Under the pieces are notes generated by a model that saw only the letters and a program-made list of their open reading frames with translations, had not been told where the DNA came from and did no database searches. Of a stretch of 64,000 nucleotides of DNA, positions 44,667 through 53,456 are shown piece by piece. Numbering within the stretch: position 1 is the stretch's first letter; the number at the start of each line of letters is the position of its first letter. This DNA comes from Bacteroidales bacterium UBA1410 (lineage in GTDB: Bacteria; Bacteroidota; Bacteroidia; Bacteroidales; Dysgonomonadaceae), in NCBI GenBank assembly GCA_002305015.1, contig DBPW01000019.1, positions 6,788-70,787 on the forward strand. Reading direction: 5' to 3'. The translations under genes were made by a program, and so were the position numbers.

Positions 44667-45686
44667 TTATCGAACGCCGAAAGATATACCCATTTTTTTA
44701 CCTTGAACCACGAGTGGAGTATCGGGCGTTACCAACCGAAGTTTTCCTGCCACCTCTTTCAGTGGAACGTCTGTAATTTCGTTTCTGATTTTTGCAACCA
44801 TACGTCCAAATTTCTTTTCGTGGATGAGCTGCACTGCATGTCCTCCATACAACGTTCCCAGATTGCGGTCGTAAGGAGACGGTGATCCTCCCCGTTGTAT
44901 ATATCCGAGTACCGTTTCCCGGGTTTCGAAACCGGTTTGTTTTTCAATTTCCCGAGCAAAATAAATGGCAGGACGTTCTTTACTCTTCGGAATTTTCATG
45001 CCTTCGGCAACAGCTACAATGGAATATGCTTTCCCGACTTCCATGCGTTTTTTTATTTTTTCGAGAATTACCCCCATATCATAGCCCAATTCGGGAAGCA
45101 AAATGATATCGGCACCTCCTGCCATACCGGCGTAAAGGGTTATCCAACCGGCATGATGCCCCATCAGCTCGATAACCATGACACGGCGATGGGCACTTGC
45201 CGTGGAATGTAATCGGTCGATAGCTTCCGTCGCAATGTTTACGGCCGAATCGAATCCAAAGGTAATGTCGGTACCATACACGTCGTTATCAATGGTTTTT
45301 GGTATCCCCACCACGTTTAAACCCAATTGCGAAAGCATCCATGTGGTAAGTTGCGTACCGTTTCCTCCGATGCAAACCAGTCCATCCAGATTCAGCTCGT
45401 GATAGCATTTTTTTATTTGTTCCCGGTCTTTTTCGTCGGGAGAAGTAATCATTTTTCTGAAAACCTTTTCGCGCGTTGTCCCCAAAATGGTTCCTCCTAA
45501 ATTAAGGATTCCCGACAGGGATGGATCGGTAAGTTCAATCACATCCTTGTAAAGCAAACCCGAGAAACCGTTGAGAATCCCAATGACCTCCATTCCATAA
45601 TGATTGATGGCAGTTTTCCCGACCCCTCTGATTGTTGCGTTTATTCCCGGACAATCGCCCCCTGAACTAAGAATGCCTATTTTCAT
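44667..45686 (-). CDS. pfkA: 6-phosphofructokinase
   Basis: A 339-residue PfkA-superfamily enzyme phosphorylating fructose 6-phosphate. N-terminal GILSSGGDCPGINATIRG, substrate region PKTIDNDVYGTDITFG, and GHHAGWITLYAGMAGGAD. Two positions that mark phosphoryl-donor use are Gly110 in GGNG (Gly as in ATP enzymes) and Lys130 in PKTIDND (Lys as in PPi enzymes), a combination known from the mixed-substrate, ATP-using branch. The usual Asp of GGDG is Asn109. Donor should be tested. Convergent with rnc, 14 bp apart. Confidence 0.9.
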   Translation of the reverse strand: MKIGILSSGGDCPGINATIRGVGKTAINHYGMEVIGILNGFSGLLYKDVIELTDPSLSGILNLGGTILGTTREKVFRKMITSPDEKDREQIKKCYHELNLDGLVCIGGNGTQLTTWMLSQLGLNVVGIPKTIDNDVYGTDITFGFDSAVNIATEAIDRLHSTASAHRRVMVIELMGHHAGWITLYAGMAGGADIILLPELGYDMGVILEKIKKRMEVGKAYSIVAVAEGMKIPKSKERPAIYFAREIEKQTGFETRETVLGYIQRGGSPSPYDRNLGTLYGGHAVQLIHEKKFGRMVAKIRNEITDVPLKEVAGKLRLVTPDTPLVVQGKKMGISFGVR

Positions 45687-45814
45687 GTGTGTGCTGTTAT
45701 TTTTGGATTAATCTCGCACAAAGGAAATAAAAAAGATCAAATAACGATTCATAAAACCATTTTTCCTGATATCTTTTTCTATTTTCGAGTTGAAAACGGC
45801 GGATTATGCAGGGA

Positions 45815-46624
45815 TTATTTTTTGGTATCGGTTTCTTCGGGCAACAGCAGTTGTGCCTCTTTATTGAAAAAGACTTTATACGCCCTGTGCACAAAGATCA
45901 ATACCGTGAATGCAACACTACCCAGAATACCCAGCATAATGGCAATTTGGTATTTGATGGCAATGAGAGGAGAAGTGCCCGAAAGGATTTGTCCGGTCAT
46001 CATACCGGGAAGGAAAACAATGCCCATCCCCAACATCGAGTTGATGGTGGGCAGGATGGAAGCATCGAAAGCCTTGTTGACACTATCTTTCGATGCCATT
46101 TTGGGAGTGGCTCCCAGCATAAGCGCCCCTTCAATCCGATCGCGTTCCGTTCGCATGCTGTCGATCAGCCGGTTGATTCCCAAGGATATTCCTGTCATGG
46201 AATTACCGATGAGCATACCTGCTATGGGAATGAAGTAACGAGGATCGCTCCACGTATTGCCGCCAATCACAACCAGCAGAAAATACATCAAACTGATGGT
46301 TGTTCCTCCACAAAGCGAATAGGCTATTATTTTTTTCAACTCGCGGTTCAGCGGCACTTTCACCCTTGTAAAGGTGTTATTTATGGCGAATCCTTCCATC
46401 AACAGGAAGAGAAGAAGCAAGAACCCGAAGGAAGGATGATTAAAAAGATAAATGAGTACATAGCCGGCGATAATCAGTTGCAGTGTCATGCGGATGGAAG
46501 ACACCACAATGATTTTTTCGCGTTTTATTCCCATTATGCGCACGATGACAAGGAGCACAATCACATACGCATAGGCAGCGATAAGTTGCCAGAGTTCAAT
46601 ATCGACGATTCCGCTTTTATTCAT
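45815..46624 (-). CDS. fetB: FetB-type ABC transporter permease (UPF0014)
   Basis: A 269-residue membrane protein with about seven helices. Family landmarks: IRMTLQLIIAGYVLIYLF, IPIAGMLIGNSMTGISLGINRL, EGALMLGATPKMA and the GIVFLPGMMTGQILSGTSPL block. In E. coli FetAB is linked to iron export and oxidative-stress resistance. Here the ATPase gene is directly upstream and overlaps it by 8 bases, forming the complete two-part system. Confidence 0.9.
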   Translation of the reverse strand: MNKSGIVDIELWQLIAAYAYVIVLLVIVRIMGIKREKIIVVSSIRMTLQLIIAGYVLIYLFNHPSFGFLLLLFLLMEGFAINNTFTRVKVPLNRELKKIIAYSLCGGTTISLMYFLLVVIGGNTWSDPRYFIPIAGMLIGNSMTGISLGINRLIDSMRTERDRIEGALMLGATPKMASKDSVNKAFDASILPTINSMLGMGIVFLPGMMTGQILSGTSPLIAIKYQIAIMLGILGSVAFTVLIFVHRAYKVFFNKEAQLLLPEETDTKK

Positions 46625-47291
46625 GTTGATTTTGCTTTATGGAAACGATTTCTCCATTTTCTATTTCGATTATTTCTTCGGCATATTTTTCTGCCATCGG
46701 GGTGGAATGGGTTACAAAAATAATTGTTGACCCGTTTCTTTTCCCGAAATCCATTATCTTTTTCATCACTTCGTCTTCCGTTTCTTTGTCGAGTGCCGAC
46801 GATGGTTCGTCGAGTAACCAAACGCGAGGTACCATCAGCATAAGCCGTGCAAGAGCCAGACGTTGTTTTTCTCCTCCCGACAATAGATGTGCCGGTTCGT
46901 CGAGTTTTTTGTCGAGACCCACCGCCTGCAACACACTCATGAGACGGCCATCGGGGGGAAGTTTCTTTTCCGAGAATTTAAGGCCGATCAGCAGATTTTC
47001 CCGAATATTTCCCTCGAAAATTACCGGCGTTTGGGGCATCATAACCACTTCGCGACGAAGGGCTACCGAATCGATGGTCTCCAACGGTGTGTCTCGATAA
47101 TAAATCGTGCCGCTATCCGGTGAAATCAATTTGTTCAAAAGTTTCAGCAGGGTGGTTTTTCCGCTGCCACTTTTGCCGACCATGGCTGTGGTTTTCTTTT
47201 CTGCGATTGTCAGTTCCTTTATGTAAAGGATATCGTTGAATTTTACCTCCTTGAGCGTGAAAACTGGTTTTTCGTTATCCGGTGATTCCAT
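46617..47291 (-). CDS. fetA: FetA-type ABC transporter ATPase
   Basis: A 224-residue ABC ATPase: Walker A GKSGSGKTTLLK, Q-loop region MMPQTPVIF, signature LSGGEKQRLALAR, Walker B VWLLDEPSSAL and H-loop FVTHS. Paired with the FetB permease by overlap. Function inferred from the pair is metal (iron) export. It follows lpxB by 8 bp. Confidence 0.9.
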   Translation of the reverse strand: MESPDNEKPVFTLKEVKFNDILYIKELTIAEKKTTAMVGKSGSGKTTLLKLLNKLISPDSGTIYYRDTPLETIDSVALRREVVMMPQTPVIFEGNIRENLLIGLKFSEKKLPPDGRLMSVLQAVGLDKKLDEPAHLLSGGEKQRLALARLMLMVPRVWLLDEPSSALDKETEDEVMKKIMDFGKRNGSTIIFVTHSTPMAEKYAEEIIEIENGEIVSIKQNQHE

Positions 47292-47299
47292 ATGCTTTT

Positions 47300-48451
47300 T
47301 TATTGCGGTTGGATGATCGTTCCCTTTTTGATCTTTTCGAAGATGATTTGTGCAGCTCTGTCCGAAGCGCCGGGACCCCCCAGTATTTCGCGCATTTCCC
47401 GATAATTTTCCAGCATGGTTTGGCGGTACCGCTTAACAAATAAAAGGCGGTACAATTCTTCCCGGATATTTTCGACGGTAAAAAACTTGGCAAACAGTTC
47501 TTTTACCACCTCTTTGCCGCAAATCAAATTGACCAGCGAAATATAAGGGGTGTGCAAGATATGGCGAAAAGCCCAATAAGCGAGATGTGGCAGCGGGGTT
47601 TTGTAGCATACAGCTTGAGGAACGTCAAGCAGTGCCGTTTCCAGCGTTGCCGTTCCCGAAGTCACCAGCGCAGCATCGGCTTGTGCCAATATCCGGTAGG
47701 TTTGTCCAAAAAGCAAGGTTGCCGGTTGCCCCTCCATAAAACGATTATAGAATTCCTCATCGATTCCCGGCGCACCGGCGATGATGAGTTGATATCCATC
47801 GAAGCTTTTTGCAGCCTGTAACATCGTGGGCAAATTAGCCGAAATTTCCTGTTTTCGACTGCCGGCAAGTAACGCAATCACGGGTTTGCTTTCCAATTGG
47901 TTTGCCTTAACGAATTCTTCGAATGTTTCGTTCCGATAGGCTCTTTCGTTTATGCTGTCCACCGTCGGATTGCCCACATAGTGTACCTTGTAGTGATGTT
48001 TTTCGAAATAATCCACTTCAAAGGGGAGGATACAAAGCATCTCATCGACATACTTTTTGAATGATTTTACCCGATATTCCTTCCAAGCCCACACTTTAGG
48101 CGAAATGTAATAATGTACCTGAATATGGAGTTTCGTTTTCACGAATTTGGCTATTCGAAGATTGAAACCCGGATAATCGATGAGAATAACCACATCGGGA
48201 CGATAGTCGGCAATATCTTTTTTGCATTGACGGATAGCCGCTGTAATCGTGCCCAGATGGGTGATGACGGGAAGAAATCCCATGTATGCCATTTCGCGGT
48301 AATGTTTGACAAGCGTACCCCCTTGGGCCTGCATCAAATCGCCGCCAAAGTAACGAAAATCGGCATCGTTGTCCACTTTTTTGAGCGACTCCATCAGATT
48401 CGACGCATGCAGGTCGCCCGATGCTTCTCCGGCAATCAGGTAGTATTTCAT
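47300..48451 (-). CDS. lpxB: Lipid-A-disaccharide synthase
   Basis: A 383-residue GT19 enzyme joining UDP-diacylglucosamine and lipid X in lipid A synthesis. N-terminal YYLIAGEASGDLHASNLM, FRYFGGDLMQAQGG, the region VILIDYPGFNLRIAKF, YYISPKVWAWKEYRVK and LLAGSRKQEISANLP, plus C-terminal VTSGTATLETALLDVPQAV. It lies 4 bp after surE, a frequent Bacteroidetes pairing, and upstream of fetA. Confidence 0.95.
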   Translation of the reverse strand: MKYYLIAGEASGDLHASNLMESLKKVDNDADFRYFGGDLMQAQGGTLVKHYREMAYMGFLPVITHLGTITAAIRQCKKDIADYRPDVVILIDYPGFNLRIAKFVKTKLHIQVHYYISPKVWAWKEYRVKSFKKYVDEMLCILPFEVDYFEKHHYKVHYVGNPTVDSINERAYRNETFEEFVKANQLESKPVIALLAGSRKQEISANLPTMLQAAKSFDGYQLIIAGAPGIDEEFYNRFMEGQPATLLFGQTYRILAQADAALVTSGTATLETALLDVPQAVCYKTPLPHLAYWAFRHILHTPYISLVNLICGKEVVKELFAKFFTVENIREELYRLLFVKRYRQTMLENYREMREILGGPGASDRAAQIIFEKIKKGTIIQPQ

Positions 48452-48455
48452 TGTT

Positions 48456-49238
48456 TTACTGTGAACATGTTTGTTGGAATTCCCATTGTTGAAGATGAGG
48501 GATAAAATCGTATGCCGTCATGTCGATTTTCACGGGCACGATGGCTGCATATCCGTTTGCCAACGCCCATTCGTCGGAGTTGTGATTGTCGCCTTCCCAA
48601 TTTTCGAAGTTGCCCGTCATCCGAAAAATATCGCGGCCCATTTCATCCTGCATCTTGAAATATTCGTTCACCCATTTTCCTTGCGTTTGGGAAGCGATTC
48701 TTATTCCTTTTACTTCTCCCTCGGGGATGTTTACGTTCAGGCAAACACCCCGGGGTAAACCTTCTTCCAGTACCTTCACGGCTACTTTGCGTGCTATCCG
48801 GCATGCCGTGGAGAAGTCGGGATCGCTTTGGTGGTTACATAAGGAAACTGCCACTGAAGGAACATTAAATATGCAGCCTTCGATAGCGGCACCCACCGTG
48901 CCCGAATATAATACGCTGATTCCCGCATTCGATCCGTGGTTGATTCCGGACATCACCAAATCGGGTTTGCGGTACATAAACTCGTTCAACGCCAGTTTTA
49001 CGCAATCCACCGGTGTCCCGTTACAAGCATACCATTTGACATTATCCTTTTCTTTCACTAATTCGCTATACAATGGAGTATTCGATGTAATGGCACACGA
49101 CATGCCCGAGCGAGGCCTGTCCGGCGCAAAAACAACAATATCTCCCAAGTCTTTTAACGTTTCAACCAACGATGAAATGCCTTGAGCTTCATATCCATCG
49201 TCGTTTGTTACCAATATGAGTGGTCTTTTTTCGGCCAT
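48456..49238 (-). CDS. surE: 5'/3'-nucleotidase SurE
   Basis: A 260-residue divalent-metal nucleoside monophosphatase. Active-site stretch LVTNDDGYEAQGI at the N-terminus with the paired Asp, FAPDRPRSGMSCAIT, GTPVDCVKLAL and the metal-binding Asn in SGINHGSNAG. First gene of the surE-lpxB-fetA-fetB run. Confidence 0.95.
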   Translation of the reverse strand: MAEKRPLILVTNDDGYEAQGISSLVETLKDLGDIVVFAPDRPRSGMSCAITSNTPLYSELVKEKDNVKWYACNGTPVDCVKLALNEFMYRKPDLVMSGINHGSNAGISVLYSGTVGAAIEGCIFNVPSVAVSLCNHQSDPDFSTACRIARKVAVKVLEEGLPRGVCLNVNIPEGEVKGIRIASQTQGKWVNEYFKMQDEMGRDIFRMTGNFENWEGDNHNSDEWALANGYAAIVPVKIDMTAYDFIPHLQQWEFQQTCSQ

Positions 49239-49263
49239 AGTATCTCTAATTTTAGATGAAAGA

Positions 49264-49271
49264 CAAAATTA
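49264..49271 (-). promoter_or_regulatory. -7 box TAATTTTG of surE
   Basis: TAnnTTTG on the minus strand 25 bp before the surE ATG; no clear -33 element. Confidence 0.4.
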
Positions 49272-49385
49272 ACAAAATTCGGGCATTATTCCTTCTTTTC
49301 ATTGGTTACAAAATTGTTAAATCCGCAATTTTCATTCCAAACCAACAATTACCGCCTCGTTTTTTCCCTTATAAAATATTATCGT

Positions 49386-49393
49386 TATTTTTG
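49386..49393 (+). promoter_or_regulatory. -7 box TATTTTTG of the alkaline phosphatase gene
   Basis: TAnnTTTG 65 bp before the ATG at 49459. A near-match TACCCTTG follows a few bases later, so the exact start of transcription is uncertain. Confidence 0.35.
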
Positions 49394-49458
49394 TACCCTT
49401 GAATAAGTCGGCTTCTACAGCTCATCTCTTCAGCTTTTTAATGTAAATCAACGAAAAT

Positions 49459-51090
49459 ATGAAAAAAACGGTATTGTTATTTTATGTGTTGGTCTTTTCG
49501 GTGTTTGCTTTTGCGCAGCAAGTAAGGCCGGTTAAGAATGTTATCGTGATGATCTCCGACGGAACGTCCGTTGGCGTATATTCTGCTGCACGTTGGTATA
49601 AAATGTACAATCGACTTGGCGAGTCGTTGCATGTCGATCCTTACATGACGGGCACGGTTACTACCTTTTCGTCCAATGCCCCCATTGGCGACTCGGCCCC
49701 TACCGGCTCGGCTTACGCAACCGGTGTTCTTCAGCAATCGGGCAATGTGGCCATTCATCCCGAGGCCGATCCCGGAAAAGATATTTATCCCGTCGATACG
49801 TCGCGAACCTATCAACCCGCGGCCACCATTCTCGAAGCATCGCGCATAGAAAAAGCAAAGGCGACGGGATTGGTGGTTACCTGTGAATTTCCCCATGCTA
49901 CACCCGCCGATTTTTCGGCCCATTATTACAATCGGGGAAACTATAAAGCCCTTGCGCCGCAAATAGCCTATCAAAATCTCGATGTGATGTTCGGCGGGGG
50001 GACAAGCATATTGACCGACGATATCCGGCAGCACTTCAACCATAACGGCATAACGTTGATCGAAGACGATAAGCAGGCACTGATGAACTATTCGGGAAAA
50101 GGAAAGGTTTGGGCGCTTTTCGGCGAAAAAGCACTTCCTTACGATTTGGACAGAAATCCCGATGAAGTGCCGTCGCTTGCCGAGATGACGGAAAAAGCAT
50201 TGGAAATCTTGTCGAAACAGGAGAATGGTTTTTTTCTGATGGTGGAAGGCAGCCAGGTCGATTGGGCAGCCCATGCCAACGATCCGGTGGGTATCATTAC
50301 CGAATTTCTTGCTTTTGATGAAGCAGTGGGGAAAGTGATGGATTTTGCCCGCAGCAACGGCGAAACGGCGGTAATCGTTCTTGCCGATCACGGCAACAGC
50401 GGCTTCACTATTGGTTCTTCCCGTTGTAAAGGGTACGACAGGTTATCGCTTGCCGAACTGTTTTCGACCGTTTCGCAATGCAAGCTCACCGCCTCGGGGA
50501 TCGAGGCCGTATTGGTAAATACACGACCTGAAAACGTGAAAGGCGAATTCAAGAAATACACCGGTATCGATTTGACGGACGAGGAGGTTGAGATGCTGCT
50601 CTCGTCAAAAAACTATAAGGCGGACGATTACACGCAGGTAAAAAACAGCAACAACATGTTGAACAACATTGTGAATATCCTGAATGCGCACATGTGTTTC
50701 GGTTTCACTACGGGCGGACATACGGGCGAAGAGGTGTTGCTCTCGGCTTACCATCCTTTTGGCGACGTTCCCCGCGGTCATCTCCGCAATCTTGACGTGA
50801 ATGCCTATCTGGTTGAGGTTTCGGGATTGACCACCCCGTTGCACGAACTCTCCGACCGCATTTTTGCCAAGCATACTGCTGTTTTTTCGGGAATGAACTA
50901 TACGATCGATAGTCGCGATCCCGATTTCCCTGTCCTGAAAGTGAAGAAAGGGAAAAACACGCTGGAGATAAAAGCTTTTTCGTCGGTAGCCCGGTTAAAC
51001 GGCAAGCCTTTCGATATAGGGTCGGTTGTGGTGTATATCGATAAAAATCGCACTTTCTATCTTCCGCAAGACCTTGCCAAGAAGCTGTAA
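49459..51090 (+). CDS. Alkaline phosphatase
   Basis: A 543-residue exported phosphatase (signal peptide MKKTVLLFYVLVFSVFAFAQ). Metal and catalytic residues are recognisable: NVIVMISDGTSVG, the nucleophile Ser in GDSAPTGSAYATG, EGSQVDWAAHANDP, VLADHGNSG and TTGGHTGEEV. The insert between residues ~340 and 430 and a beta-rich C-terminal tail make it longer than E. coli PhoA. It frees phosphate from monoesters in the periplasm. No PhoB box could be identified. It ends 209 bp before tRNA-Lys. Confidence 0.92.
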   Translation: MKKTVLLFYVLVFSVFAFAQQVRPVKNVIVMISDGTSVGVYSAARWYKMYNRLGESLHVDPYMTGTVTTFSSNAPIGDSAPTGSAYATGVLQQSGNVAIHPEADPGKDIYPVDTSRTYQPAATILEASRIEKAKATGLVVTCEFPHATPADFSAHYYNRGNYKALAPQIAYQNLDVMFGGGTSILTDDIRQHFNHNGITLIEDDKQALMNYSGKGKVWALFGEKALPYDLDRNPDEVPSLAEMTEKALEILSKQENGFFLMVEGSQVDWAAHANDPVGIITEFLAFDEAVGKVMDFARSNGETAVIVLADHGNSGFTIGSSRCKGYDRLSLAELFSTVSQCKLTASGIEAVLVNTRPENVKGEFKKYTGIDLTDEEVEMLLSSKNYKADDYTQVKNSNNMLNNIVNILNAHMCFGFTTGGHTGEEVLLSAYHPFGDVPRGHLRNLDVNAYLVEVSGLTTPLHELSDRIFAKHTAVFSGMNYTIDSRDPDFPVLKVKKGKNTLEIKAFSSVARLNGKPFDIGSVVVYIDKNRTFYLPQDLAKKL

Positions 51091-51248
51091 ATTCGGAGGA
51101 GAATTATCGTAATGATTATTATGCAGGGAAAAACGCACTTTACATAGAAAAATCAGGGAGAGGATTAAATCTTGCCTTTGGTACGTTTTCATGTATTTTT
51201 TTGGCAATTTATCGGCAGTTTGTATCGATCAAAAAACTTGCTTTTGTG

Positions 51249-51279
51249 TTGAAATATGAAAAATAAAAACGTATCTTTG
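51249..51279 (+). promoter_or_regulatory. Promoter of tRNA-Lys
   Basis: TTG (51249-51251), a 20-bp spacer and TATCTTTG (51272-51279), 20 bp before the tRNA; same layout and same -7 sequence as the tRNA-Leu promoter. Confidence 0.7.
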
Positions 51280-51299
51280 CATCTTCAAAAAAGAAGAGC

Positions 51300-51372
51300 G
51301 ACTCCGTAGCTCAGTTGGTAGAGCAATTGACTCTTAATCAATGGGTCGAGGGTTCGAGCCCCTCCGGGGTCA
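51300..51372 (+). tRNA. tRNA-Lys (anticodon CTT)
   Basis: A 73-nt cloverleaf: acceptor GACTCCG/CGGGGTC with discriminator A, D-arm GCTCAGTTGGTAGAGC, anticodon arm ATTGA-CTCTTAA-TCAAT (anticodon CTT) and T-loop GGTTCGAGCCC. CCA is not encoded. It marks the left border of the accessory region. Confidence 0.95.
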
Positions 51373-51379
51373 CCTGAAA

Positions 51380-51415
51380 AAGCGCTTAAATAGAGATATT
51401 TAGGCGTTTATTTTT
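51380..51415 (+). terminator. Terminator of tRNA-Lys
   Basis: AAGCGCTTAAATA (51380-51392) pairs with TATTTAGGCGTTT (51397-51409) over 13 positions including two G-U pairs, around a GAGA loop, followed by ATTTTT. Confidence 0.65.
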
Positions 51416-51432
51416 ATAATAAAATACATTAG

Positions 51433-52135
51433 TGTCCGGAGAAAAAATCTCCGATAGTGTTCAATAATTTAAAATATAGGGAGTTACAACGCAAAAAATA
51501 TTTTTCGATTAGAACTCGTAAGTTTGCAGAGTGGCATTAGAGCCCATTCTTGCAGGCTATGAATAAAGGCAAAACAATTTTCGCGCAACTTTATGTCTCT
51601 CTTTACCGAATATGAATTTAGCAAGTGTGTCAAGCGTTACCATGGTGACCGACATGAAATAAAGTTTAATTGCCGAGATCACTTCTTGGTAATGAGCTTT
51701 GCACAATTCACAAACAGGAGTGGTTTGAGAGATATTGAGACTACTCTTGATCTCTGTTCGCAGGATTTGTATAGGTCCGGGTTGAAGATAATGCCTAAAT
51801 CTACACTTGCCGAACTTTATCGGGAAAGATGGCAGATTGAAATTTTCTTCAAATGGATCAAGCAGTACTTGCATATTAAAAACCTTCTACGGTACATCCC
51901 AAAATGCTGTCTATACGCAGATATGGATAGCCGTTTGCGACTATCTGCTGCTTATCATCGCGAAGAAGAAATATGAACAGAAACCAACTCTTCATACAAT
52001 CTCTAATTCTATCGGACAAATCCTCTTCAAAAGAGGAGATATCCGGGACTTTTATAACAAACCTGACGAGTCGCTTAATGTTTCGGATGAAGACTCTTGC
52101 AAGCAACTTACTTTATGGTAAAATTTCTCCGGACA
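51433..52135 (+). mobile_element. Internally deleted IS4-family relic
   Basis: A 703-bp element with perfect 12-bp terminal inverted repeats: TGTCCGGAGAAA at 51433-51444 and its reverse complement at 52124-52135. It lies 60 bp after tRNA-Lys and carries only the first and last parts of a transposase gene. It is too short to be a complete IS4 element (normally ~1.3-1.5 kb), and no target duplication is apparent. Confidence 0.75.
51593..52121 (+). pseudogene. IS4-family transposase remnant (deletion plus frameshift)
   Basis: The first ~70 codons from 51593 resemble the N-terminal DUF4372 domain of Bacteroidetes IS4 transposases (FNCRDHFLVMSFAQFTNRSG, MPKSTLAE). Directly after STLAE the frame jumps to the extreme C-terminal part of the DDE domain (LYRERWQIEIFFKWIKQYL, with the YREK-like Glu), so roughly 200 internal residues with two of the three catalytic acids are missing. 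A frameshift near 51885 then moves the frame to GTSQNAVYTQIWIAVCDYL and on to a stop at 52119-52121. Non-functional. Confidence 0.8.
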
Positions 52136-52157
52136 GCAATGTTTGGAAATAATAACG

Positions 52158-52165
52158 TAAATTTG
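52158..52165 (+). promoter_or_regulatory. -7 box TAAATTTG of the restriction-modification operon
   Basis: TAnnTTTG 52 bp before the first methyltransferase and 22 bp past the IS4 relic; no -33 element at normal spacing. Confidence 0.4.
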
Positions 52166-52217
52166 ATGCGAAAAATTCAAAATCATTTTTCAACCCAAAG
52201 TAATTCAACAATGAATT

Positions 52218-53456
52218 ATGATTAATATTTTTGATAAACCTTCGCTTTTGGACAAAGCATTTGGCAATAATGTAGAACTTTTGCCCGGAGTCAATGAGCT
52301 TTTTGAGTTAGAATTGGCATTTATGGAATACAGCAGTTTGCCAAGTGAACAGTTATTAGAAAGAACAGCTTTCATAAAATCCATTGACAACAATTTTTCA
52401 AAACATTATTTGTTATACTCAAATCATTCCGATAAAATTAATGCCAACAGGACTTCAGCAACCCAAGCCTATTTTGAGGGAGGTAAATTTTCAACCGGTT
52501 ATGCTACTCATGGCCTTTTTCCTTATCGGGGAAAATTTCATCCGCAGTTGATTAAAGGATTGATGAACATTCTCAATATTCAAAAAGGTGAAACTGTTTT
52601 AGATCCAATGGCAGGCAGTGGCACTACCAGTATCGAATCGGCCTTGATGGGAATAAATTCACTGGCAATTGATGTCAGCCCATTTTGTCAATTTATGATA
52701 AAAACAAAATATGAAGCATTAACTATAGATTTAAAGTCATTAGAAAACACTATATTTGACAGTAGAAAAATATTTAATTTTTTTATAAGTGGAAATGTTT
52801 TGGAAAGAATTAATAAGATAGAAGATACCAATAAAAGAAAAATATACGACCTCGCTTTTTTAGCCTTTTTAGACGCTTTGGGATACTCTAAAAGGGTCAT
52901 AAAATCAAATCACCAACAATTGTTCGACAAAGTATTGCCCCGATATATCGAAACAGCAAAATCATTTTTATCTAACCCGTATTTTGAACAAGATAAAATT
53001 GGCAATTTGGAAATCTTATTCGATTCAGATGCCTTAAATATGAAGATAGAGAAAGATTCAATAGATTGCATAATTACTTCTCCACCCTATTCTTTCGCAA
53101 TTGATTATGCCGAAAATGACAGAGACCAATTGGAATTTTTAGGTTATGATGCGGATGAACTAAAAAACAAATTGATTGGGTTGAAAGGAAAAACTAAAAG
53201 CCAAAAACTTCAAAACTATTTTTCCGATATGGATACGTTTTGTTCACAAGTTTCTCATGTATTAAAGCAAGGGAAATATTTTGTAATGATAATCGGGTCA
53301 AACACAAATCAAACCGGTGGAGTAAGACTTGAGGAGACGGTTATAAATTCAGCCATGAAATATGATATGCCATTAGTAAAAAGCATATTAAAACCTATAA
53401 AAGGGATGAGAAACACCATGAAAGACGAATATATACTAATTTTTGAAAAAAATTAA
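52218..53456 (+). CDS. DNA methyltransferase, TSPPY type
   Basis: A 412-residue amino-methyltransferase. Motif order is X (YRGKFHPQL, ~103-111), I (VLDPMAGSGTT, ~127-137), a ~150-residue intervening region, then IV (TSPPY, 287-291); the SPPY form is frequent in N4-cytosine enzymes but also occurs in N6-adenine ones. The part between I and IV may hold target recognition. It heads an operon: its stop codon overlaps the ATG of the nuclease gene by one base. AT-rich codon use differs from the neighbouring core genes, suggesting acquisition. It should protect one strand of the recognition site. Confidence 0.85.
   Translation: MINIFDKPSLLDKAFGNNVELLPGVNELFELELAFMEYSSLPSEQLLERTAFIKSIDNNFSKHYLLYSNHSDKINANRTSATQAYFEGGKFSTGYATHGLFPYRGKFHPQLIKGLMNILNIQKGETVLDPMAGSGTTSIESALMGINSLAIDVSPFCQFMIKTKYEALTIDLKSLENTIFDSRKIFNFFISGNVLERINKIEDTNKRKIYDLAFLAFLDALGYSKRVIKSNHQQLFDKVLPRYIETAKSFLSNPYFEQDKIGNLEILFDSDALNMKIEKDSIDCIITSPPYSFAIDYAENDRDQLEFLGYDADELKNKLIGLKGKTKSQKLQNYFSDMDTFCSQVSHVLKQGKYFVMIIGSNTNQTGGVRLEETVINSAMKYDMPLVKSILKPIKGMRNTMKDEYILIFEKN

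Noticed and set aside
45806..46723. 305-codon open frame on the + strand over fetB
   Set aside because: His/Gln-rich translation typical of a shadow frame; the minus-strand fetB and fetA have clear family motifs.
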